A DNA stretch of 64,000 bases from Cichorium intybus (taxonomy: Eukaryota > Streptophyta > Magnoliopsida > Asterales > Asteraceae): assembly GCA_023525715.1 (NCBI GenBank), contig CM042016.1, forward strand, positions 65,735,382 to 65,799,381. The letters are read 5' to 3'. Below are positions 53,101 through 61,885 of this stretch, one piece after another. Each line of letters opens with the position of its first letter. The first letter of the stretch is position 1. The notes beneath the pieces were generated by a model that saw only the letters and a program-made list of their open reading frames with translations, was not told the origin of the DNA and searched no databases. The translations under genes were made by a program, and so were the position numbers.

Positions 53101-53416
53101 GGGTAGGTTATCTTGTGTCTTTATGTTGACGACATGCTTATAGTTGGTAGCAATGATAAAATGATTCAGTCAACTAAAAAAATGTTAAAGGTAAGGTTTG
53201 ACATGAAAGTTATGGGTTTGGCCGACGTCATCCTGGGTGTGAAAATCACGAGGACTGACAGTGGACTTACATTAAGCCAAACTCATTATGTGGACAAAAT
53301 TCTTGACAAATTCAACTCCAGTGATTCTAATATAGCTAGGACACCAATTGATACAAGTCATCACCTAAGCAAAAACTGAGGTGAAGGAGTTGCACAAGTA
53401 GAATATGGAATAATTA
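50174..53416 (+). pseudogene. Broken gag-pol of C4 up to the RNase H linker
   Basis: ATG 50174 opens the gag core (MSSNHAEKPEKFSG...). In the same frame follow a zinc knuckle CHNCEQPGHRTVNC near 50930, protease WWVDTGATRHVC near 51095, the pre-integrase finger (WHARLGH...CNTCVESK), integrase core (HSDVCD, FIDDCTK, RSDRGGEY, QQNGIAERKN), integrase C-terminus and the start of RT. Breaks: TAA 50555-50557, TGA 51629-51631, a frameshift near 52860 inside RT, TAA near 53008, TAG near 53104. A last open piece (53113-53379) carries YVDDMLIVG, the RT catalytic box, and ends at TGA 53377-53379. C5 interrupts at 53416. Confidence 0.88.
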
Positions 53417-53889
53417 TGTTGAGCCTATTTGTGCTGAAGTGCCCAACCATCCGAAGTCCTCATGCACATACCTCTGAAGTAATAAAGAAATAGAAGACCC
53501 CGAAGTCTGAAGACTTTGAAGTGTGATGCACGAAGGATCCGAAGGCTTCACAGCCTGTCAACCTTTTGTGTGCACACGTATAGTACAATACGTGGTGCAT
53601 GAATCTCTTATCCTATTGGATAGTACACTGATAGGATATTCTCTGTAAAAGGTTGTACTATGCGTATCACTGAACTAGTATAAATATCAGTGATACCATA
53701 CCGTGTAGGATGTGATTGTAACACCCCATTGTAAAACCCTAAAGTTATAATCAAGCATTCGGCATAAGTTATTCAAATCACCTTGTTCATCTAATTGCTT
53801 TATATTATTCGTGTATGATTGATAAACTCTCATAGAACTGCTAGAACAATAGTCATTATTCAAATCTAAATTGATTTCAACACCCAACA
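53417..53889 (+). repeat. 5' LTR of C5 (473 bp)
   Basis: It starts TGTTGAGCC and ends CACCCAACA. A TATA-like box (TATAAATA) is at 53679-53686. It carries several CCGAAG words, a motif frequent in the 3' part of the element. The other LTR is outside the window. Confidence 0.8.
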
Positions 53890-53891
53890 AG

Positions 53892-53903
53892 TGGTATCAG
53901 AGC
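53892..53903 (+). promoter_or_regulatory. Primer binding site of C5 (tRNA-iMet type)
   Basis: TGGTATCAGAGC, two bases (AG) after the LTR end at 53889. Confidence 0.9.
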
Positions 53904-54048
53904 AGGACAACTCAAAAACTTGTTAGTAGAACTGTTATTCAATTTCTACGGCTCTAGATTTGAATTGTTTCTCAAATCTAGTCTTCCGCAACCGTTGCAA
54001 ATCTCTATTGCTCGTTTTACTGAAAAGATCCTGTTGAAATCCATCAAA

Positions 54049-55480
54049 ATGACTGATTCCATAGAAACTTATGCCAATATGTTTAACTATGCTAACCTTA
54101 TCGGTTCTACAACCAAAGCCCCCGTTCTAGTAACTTCTTACTATGATTATTGGGTTGGAAGAATGAAAGACTATCTTATTGGGCTTGATAAAGATTTATG
54201 GAGGTCTGTAACTGATGGTCCTCATACAGATATTGCTGGTCGATTCGTTGTCCCCGATGGAGAAGAAGCTGTAGTTATTAATGCAGCAGACATGAAGAAA
54301 CTTGAAAACGATGAAAGGGCCATGCGTGAACTACGAAGTGGTTTGGGTCCTGATGTTAGCCATCACATTGCTGATGCGAAGTCCGCCAAAGAGATGTGAG
54401 ATAATCTCGCACTTCGTTTTGGAGGAGATAAAATTCTTCACACCAGTAAAGTTCAAGATTCTTGCAGACTTTGGGAACTTTAAACAAGAAGAAAACGAGT
54501 CCCTAGAAGCATGCTATGAACGTCTCAACAACATGATTTACACCTTAGACAAATATGGGGAAACACAAAGCCAACAAGAGATCAACATCAAATTTCTCTA
54601 CAGTCTTCGCAAGGAGTGGAGACCAATAATGCTCATGGTTAAATCCTATGAAAATATTGAAAAGTACAAGCTGGCCGCCTTGTACAACTTACTAAAATCA
54701 CACGAACCAGATGTTGTAGGTCGCAGAAGTGAGATGGCTGGTTCTGGTCCACTTGCCCTTGTTTCAAAGGAAGATGAAGACATTGTTGCTTACATGGTAG
54801 ATGATAATGGTGAAACTGTTGCTCTATATGCCGCCAACAATCGTAGATTCAAGAAACCATTCCCTAAAAACAACTCTGGAAAGCCATTTGTCAAAAGCTT
54901 TAACAAATCAAACTTTAATTCCAAACGCAAACTAGAAATATTCACTCCGAATGATGAAAATTCAAAATCTCCAACCCCGAAGCCATCCGAAAAACAGGCT
55001 TCAGAATCATCCAAAGAGAAAGTTGAAGAGAAAAAGGTCTCGGGTGATTCAGGCTATGACTGCAACTACTGTCATGGTAAGAATCATTTTGCGAAGGATT
55101 GCATGCTCCGCAAACAAAATGAGAAGAAACCACAAGTGAAGGATGAAGCATACTACGCAAGAAAAATGGAGGAAGTTAGAGTGAGAACCAAAGACCTAGC
55201 CCTGATGGCTGCTGATGATCATCGAGGATCCTATCAAGTTTGGTCTTCGGACTCTGATGATGATGAAGTGAGAAAGCCAACTCATAGTGCTTTCATGGCA
55301 TATGATGTCGGTAAGAGCTTTCTAAAAGACAATTCAGAGAAGATGAATGAAGAAAAGATGTTGGAGGTTGAAACAACTGCTGGTCTTGGTTTCAAGACTT
55401 TTGAGATAAATGAGATGATTGATGATGAGGATCCGAAGACATGGTCTGAGGACACTTCAGATGATGAGGAGGAAATATGA
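54049..55480 (+). pseudogene. Gag of C5 with zinc knuckle
   Basis: I place the start at ATG 54049 (MTDSIETYANMFNY), since upstream codons in this frame look like leader. The gag core (YDYWVGRMKDYLIGLDKDLW) is followed by TGA at 54397-54399 and a one-base shift near 54450. It continues in the next frame as FGNFKQEENESLEACYERLN. The zinc knuckle CNYCHGKNHFAKDC is at 55061-55102. An acidic Ser/Asp segment (WSSDSDDDEV) follows and a TGA at 55478. Relatives of this type form RNA-packaging particles. Dead as it stands. Confidence 0.82.
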
Positions 55481-57713
55481 TTGATGGCGAATGACTCTCG
55501 ACTGACCATTCCCGAACAGGTATCCAAACTCCTTTCAACTTTTAAAATTCCTATTTCTCAATCAACTCCTATCATAATTGAAATAACTCGTGATTGTTCC
55601 ATGATGCATAAAATGCTTATTGATGCGAAAAATAGGGAGACACTCAGTGAGCAGGAGATTCTCAGCTTGAGGGGGAGAGTAGAAAGTTTGAAGCTAGCCC
55701 TAGAAAAGTCCAATCTAAGAATCTCATTGTTAGAAGAGAATACAGAAAAATTTTTAAACAATCATGATGTAATTTTGAGACAACGAAACATATTCTGTGA
55801 AACTGCAAAAACGTTTATATGCTCATATTACACGTATCTATCATTCAGCTGATGTGTGCAATGTTCAACATAGACAACTATTACCTTTTATTGAGTTTAA
55901 GCTTAAGGAAGTTGATAGTATATCTTATGAGTGTGAATCTATAGTATCTGGGTCTGAAGTGACCAACTCTTTGTATAAACATCGTTTGATATCTGTAGAA
56001 AAACATCTCACTGCTGATAATTTGTTGAAATTATTACCACAAGAAATCCCAATCCTGAAAAAGAACATTCCTCAAATTGAATACAAAGAAACTGTTATTG
56101 TTGAAACTGCATCTGAGAATGATTCTCAAAGCGATTCGGATATGGAGGAAATTGATTGCTCATCATTAACTTTATTAAAATCATCCTCCGCATCCGCACT
56201 GCCCTCCAAAGACATATCACAACTGTCTTTGAAGAACAAAGGAAAAGAAGAAGCTATTTGTGAAATTATAACTTGTGAAAACACAGATATTGTCAAATCA
56301 AAATTACAAATTTCAGATGAGTGTGCCTCGTATGAACATTATCTTAAGGACAATTCAAAAAGACTAGTACAAGTGGCTTGTATCTATCCGAGGATATCTT
56401 ATTTCAAAAATGCCATCTTTGTGAAATCGGGAGGATTAGCCTTGGTTGAACACGATTTAGAAAAATTTCTTGAAGAGGATAACTCCTCTGTAACTGAGGA
56501 AGGATTCTTCTCCTCTTCCAAAATGATTGAAAACCAAATGAATGAAAGAATGGAAGTAAAAATCAACATAAGAAAACAAGATTTGTATGGTCACAACATA
56601 TACAATCGTCTTTCTTATGAAAAGGAAAAGATTCCCAAAAACATGTCATATCTTTTGAATGTCAAAAATGAAAATCACATTTACAAAAGTCAAAATGACA
56701 AACAAACTCAGGAGTTGTAAAAACCCGCAGCTCCAAAAATGGATGTTTTTCAATTAATGGAATCATGTGAGTGTGTACCATTGTCACAAACTTCAGAAAA
56801 AGCTATTTCAAAATCAAAAGACTTAACAAATGATACACACTCAACTACCAAAGCTTCATTGCAGAAACCTCAAATTTTGAACACACCATAAATTCTTCAA
56901 AAATCAAAACCAGCAATAATGATTACTAAACCAATTCAAAAACCTATTGTTGTGAACTTGAAGTCAAAACAAACTCTAAATCTTGTGAAGAGAAAAACTC
57001 CCTTCGGAGGATTGAAACAAAATGAAGCAATTACGTCTACTTCTGGAACAAAACCCTTTAACTCAAAGGATTCGGAAGTCAAAAATCAAAAGGATAATCC
57101 AATTTTTACACCAACAAAACCTAACTTTCCCAATCCAAAATTTCAAAAATCCACAAAGAAAACATTTTCAAAAGGAAACAATTTGATAGATACATTTCAT
57201 CAGTGGCTAGAAAAAAATTTGGATCTGTTTAAAGATAAGAATCTTTCACTAAACGACTTTAAATTGGCATACGAAGAGTACCTTTGTACCTCTACTCTGT
57301 GCAGCTCAATTTCAACAAAGTCAATAATTGAAAAACCAAAAAAAAATTGGAAAATGAATGATTTGAAAGAGAACCTAACTGCAAGAACAAAAACTTCAAA
57401 ATCTTCAATGAACTCAAAACTTTCAAGTAAAATGAAATCATCAAAATCCTCGAAGTCAATCACTTCCAAACAAAAATGGGTTCCGAAGATTTGTAATCTG
57501 TCAGTCACTTCGGGCTCATCTAATTTGACAAAAAGATCTTCAGAATCATGTTCAGATACTTTGGAATCTTGCTCATCACATGAGGCTTTGGAGAATCTGA
57601 TCAATTTAAATGCAAATGAGATTTCTGAAGAGGCCATAGAAAAATGGATTCAAGAATCCTTTGCTTACCCTGAGGACCCAAGATTGATTGGGTACCAACT
57701 CCTTCTTGATTAA
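55481..57713 (+). pseudogene. Long coiled-coil gag extension of C5
   Basis: About 740 codons between knuckle and protease. Pieces are 55481-55852 (heptad-like ILSLRGRVESLKLALEKS), 55797-56720 and 56919-57713 (very Lys/Ser-rich, SKMKSSKSSKSIT). One extra A near 55806 shifts the frame; TAA codons stand at 56718, 56889 and 57711. C1 carries the same segment in the same order. Usual Copia elements have protease within about 100-200 residues of the knuckle, so this module is exceptionally long. KQTQE near 56705 is similar to dynein light chain LC8 binding motifs reported for Sirevirus gag; that link is speculative. Confidence 0.75.
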
Positions 57714-57722
57714 CTGCAGGTC

Positions 57723-58997
57723 ATGTCAAATGAGCGGTATGATTCTAAATGGTACATGGATAGTGGCTGCTCAAGACATATGACTGGGAAGAAGGAATAT
57801 CTCAGGGACTACAGAACTTTGGATGATGCTGGAAATGTTCGCTTTGGTAATAATGAAACTTGTCCAATTCGAGGATATGGAAAAATAACAAATGGCCAAT
57901 TCACAATCAGCAGAGTGGCATTTGTTGAAGGATTAAAACACAATCTTGTGAGTATATCTCAGTTGGTGGTTGGAACGGGCAATGTTGTGACATTCAACAA
58001 CCAAGGGAGTGTAATCACAAAGGAAGAGACAAAAGAAGTCTTGCTGAAATCTGAAAGGAAGGGATCGATGTTTCCCTTGAATCTAAAGCCTGTAACTGGT
58101 GGGCAATCTTTGTGTCTTCTCTCCAAAGCCAACTCCGATGTTAGCTGGCTATGGCACCGAAGACTTGCTCATCTGAACTTCAAAGACTTAAACAAGTTAG
58201 TGGCTATGGATTTGGTTCGAGGAATGCCTGCTCTCAAATTTGATAATGACACTCTTTGTTCTGCTTGTGAACATGGCAAGCAAACAAAACAACGGCATCC
58301 AACAGTGATCAATCCCAAAATCACCGAACCCCTATCACTTCTCTACATGGATTTATGTGGTCCATCAGCAGCTGAGTCAATTGGAAAGAAGAAATATATT
58401 CTTGTGATAGTTGATGACTATTCAAGATTCACTTGGGTTTTATTCCTAAGAAACAAATCAGATGCTTCTGAAGAAATCATTAACTTCATAAAGAAAATGG
58501 AATTGATGCTCAACAAGAAAGTCCAAACTTTGCATAGTGACAACGGTTCGGAGTTCAAGAATCAGACTCTGGATGGATTCCTGAAAACAAAAGGAATTAG
58601 TCACAACTTCTCTGCACCTTATACTCCTCAACAAAATGGTGCTGTGGAGAGGAGAAATCGTTCCTTGTGTGAAGCAGCTAGAACTATGCTAAATTTTGCA
58701 AACTTGCCTATGTACTTCTGGGCCGAAGCTATTTCTACTGCATGCTTTACTCAAAACAGATCCTACATACACAAGCGATTTCATATCACACCTTACGAAG
58801 TGCTAAACCGAAGAAAATCAAATGTCAAATTTCTTCACATCTTCGGTTGTAGGTGTTTCATCTTGAACTTAAAGGATCACTTGACCAAGTTTAATGATAA
58901 GTCAGAAGAAGGAATCTTCCTTGGATACTCTCAAGACTCAAAAGCTTACAGAGTCATGAACAAAAGAACCCGAAAATCGAAGAAACCTTCAACCTAA
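57723..58997 (+). pseudogene. Protease and integrase of C5
   Basis: 424 codons open in frame. Protease with MDSGCSRHMTG (Asp at 57759-57761), the pre-integrase finger (WHRRLAH...CSACEHGK), then the integrase core with MDLCGPS, VDDYSRFT, HSDNGSEF and QQNGAVERRNRS, so the DDE residues are all present. The C-terminal part contains FGCRCFILN. A one-base loss near 58973 shifts the frame just after RVMNKRT and TAA follows at 58995. The ATG at 57723 is only the first Met; in the element it would be part of the gag-pol polyprotein. Confidence 0.88.
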
Positions 58998-59041
58998 GGT
59001 TTGATGATTACTACATCAAGAAGTCTCTGCATCCATTCCCC

Positions 59042-59815
59042 ATGTTATCCATATTTCCAAAACCTGTTGTGGATGCTTATCCAATTACTACATTTGATAC
59101 AGACTTCGCACTTTTGTTCGATCCACCTGTGAGGGCTATGGATTCTAAAGCCAGTGCACCTGACAACCATGTATCAGAATTAACCAAACTCACAGATGTA
59201 CCTGATGATTCTTCCACAAGTAGTGTACATAGACCGTCATCTGTTGAGGGGGAGACATCTAACAGAAGTGAAAGAAATGCAAGTGTTGAGAGGGAACCAA
59301 ACAACAGTCCAAGGGGAGCCAACAGTCCTACCTCACCTTCACAGGAAATCCCTAATATCATGAACCTATATCCAACAGTCCTGGGGGAGCCAGAGATTAC
59401 CACTCCAAACTCAACAACTGGCAATTCGTATATGCCACAATCCAAGAAGCAAACTTGTGTCTCTATCTCTATAGCAGAAGCAGAGTATGTAGCAGCCGCA
59501 GCATGTACCTCACAAATCATTTGGATCCAAAGCCAACTGAAAGATTATGCCATCAACATGAGAAAAATACCTTTGTTCTGTGACTCCCAAAGTGCAATTC
59601 GCATATGTCACAATCTAGTTCAACATTCCAAGACAAAGCATATAGCTCTTCGCTATCATTTCATCAAAATTCATGTTGAGGAGGGGAACATTGAGGTGCA
59701 CTTTGTTCACACCACAGAACAACTGGCAGATATCTTCACAAAGGCACTGAATGAAGAGGCATTCACAAGAATAGTTCGTGGACTTGGAATGATAGATGGA
59801 TCCACTCTTCAATAA
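59042..59815 (+). pseudogene. C5 linker fused to RNase H, reverse transcriptase missing
   Basis: 257 codons. Residues 1-130 are the Pro/Ser-rich linker between integrase and RT. At about 59432-59445 the text passes directly from NSYMPQ into SKKQTCVSIS, which belongs to the RNase H C-terminal half (AEAEYVAAA, FCDSQSAIRI, RYHFIK, QLADIFTKAL). Roughly 500 codons of reverse transcriptase, with its YVDD box and the first part of RNase H, are absent, and the deletion keeps the frame. The element therefore cannot copy itself. Stop at 59813. Confidence 0.85.
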
Positions 59816-61703
59816 ATCTCAGATTTGCTTACTATCACTCCTTCCTTCAGTTTGATAATTTGTAAAATCACAAAACACCGCAGCGCTCCGAAGAGTTTCA
59901 TCGCTTCGAAGCTCATCAGAGAAAAACAAGAAAAATCACTTAGAATTTCACCGCAGCACTCCGAAGTAAAATATCACTTCGGAACTCTGCGGAGCAAGAT
60001 TTTCTGTCAAATAAAAGCATGAAAATGGAAAAACTCATTTAAACATATTTTGACTTCACTCTTCAAGGATAATCATAAAAAGTTTTAAGCAAAAGAAAAA
60101 TCAAAAACAAGAAAAATAAAGGTTCTTATACATATACATTATGTTTTGAGAAAAGTTGGATGCATAATGGCAAAGATTATCCTTACTGTCTTGAATCAAT
60201 CAACTAAAGGACAAAACTTTGATTTTAGATTCTGATAATCATGCCTTACTGCACTAAAAGGCATTTGGGAATCGACTTGAAACATTGGTAAGGAAACAGA
60301 CTTCAGAGTAAGGTCAAGGCCATTTTACAATTTGAAGTCTTGTTTGATTCCAATATCTTTAACAAAATGTCTAATCCTAACCTCCCTTCTGAACTTGACT
60401 CACTTCAACTTCAAATTAATCTTGTAGCCTCAAAACTACACAGGATAACTCGAGTGTTCCGAAGTTTTCATCAAAAATAGTACCAACATTGTCTGATAAG
60501 CAAATTTAAATATACTTTTCATTAATGGTACAAAATTGAACTAAAAGAAGCTTTTCACACTCAAGGATTGTATAAAACTAAAACCAAAAAAGCACCAAGA
60601 AGAAACTAGATGGTGAAAATTTTGCATCTTCGGATAAGGAAATCCAAAATTGAAAAGATAAAAAGGAAAAATTGAAAATCATCAAAAAGATAAACAGAAA
60701 ACAATTTGTCAAAAGACTCAAAGACAACAGGCAAAACAAAAAGATAATTAGGGAGTGCAAAAAGAAAAAGAAATCAGCACTCAAAGGCGTATTCATCTGT
60801 TTTAAATAACAATACAGGGAGCTCCTATAACATAGTCGAGTACTTTGTAGAGAATATGAACATTTCAAGTAGTCTATCTTAAATGATAAAGTTGGAGTGG
60901 TGTACGAAGCTCAAAGGCTTGTCATCAGAGCTCATTATCCAAACACTTCAATTGATGAAATGGAATAAATTTTCAAAAAGGTTTATCAAAAACAATCCAA
61001 TTTATAAAAACACTTCTGATGTTCAATTCATGAATGATAAGTTCTTTAAATTTCAAATGCATAGAATGTTAGCATTATTACGTATGAAAAATTTGAAACA
61101 CAAAAGCAGAATACAAATCATGTTGCAAAATGTGAAATCAAGCTGACGTTGGGGTGATTAGACTTATACATTCATGACTGATATTATATCAAACAAACTT
61201 TGAAATGAAAAATGGACTTCCAACATGATTCGAATGATTCTAAACATTAACTTGTTAAATCATCATTTCATAATATTCAGGAATTTAAGGATAAATGTCA
61301 TATTGCATGACTCAAAAGTAAAATCAAAACATCTAAGGAAAACCAATGAACTTCGGTGTCCAAACAAATACTTCACAAACACATGTTATCCACCGAAGTG
61401 AAAAATAGTACCCTTCGGAGTTAATCATAACTTTATGTCTTCACTCCGAAGAGCACTTATAACGGTCATAATTTTCTTCAAAGAACCGAAGACAACTTAT
61501 TGCTCAATTGATTTCCACATTTATGATTATCTCAGAGACAAACATTCTTTTGAATTTAATAACCGTTGTTACACAGCTGTCACTAAGACTAACGTGGCAA
61601 ATCCTAACAAGAAGATCGTGTGAATATGGCGGTTCAATTTTAAATAATGACGACTGACAGACGTACGGTTATGTTTTTGCAGGAAAAGTGGAACGTCGGG
61701 TGC
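59816..61703 (+). other. C5 non-coding region between pol and the 3' ORF
   Basis: About 1.9 kb, AT-rich, without a supported ORF. TCCGAAG or its reverse CTTCGGA recurs (for example 59890, 59967, 59983, 60457, 60629, 61413, 61441), often in inverted pairs. A short ORF at 60883-61146 has no recognisable features. Confidence 0.6.
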
Positions 61704-61885
61704 TGATGTGTCATACCATTAGTGGACCGTTTGCCACTCGCATTAAATGGCCTTGGGACCACGGATACTATACATACCTCACGACCCTTCTGTTCATCTC
61801 TTTACGCGATCATTACTCTCAGAACTCCTCTGCAAAATTCTCTCAAGAACCCTAAGTTCACTCGTCTTCCTCAAACACTTCAACA
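61704..61885 (+). promoter_or_regulatory. Conserved block and CT-rich leader before the C5 3' ORF
   Basis: TGATGTGTCA (61704-61713), TTAGTGGACC and GCATTAAATGG (61740-61750) match a block before the C3 3' ORF (41106-41166). A pyrimidine-rich stretch with CAAGAACCC then leads into ATG 61886. This suggests an internal promoter for a separate transcript of the 3' ORF. Confidence 0.5.

Larger units (their letters stand above)
49109..53416 (+). mobile_element. Ty1/Copia retrotransposon C4, cut on the right by C5
   Basis: A putative 5' LTR (49109-49873), a 300-base leader, and a degraded gag-protease-integrase-RT frame that ends in the RNase H linker at 53416, where C5 begins. The remaining RNase H and 3' LTR are presumably beyond the right edge. 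Gag is of the type starting near KFSGMHFKRWQHKM, found in many plant Copia elements. Confidence 0.8.

Noticed and set aside
53892..53903. tRNA gene fragments at the TGGTATCAGAGC sites
   Set aside because: These are 12-base primer sites next to LTR ends, without a cloverleaf.
57200..57637. 145-codon antisense ORF in C5
   Set aside because: It mirrors the Lys/Ser-rich gag extension and arises from its codon bias.
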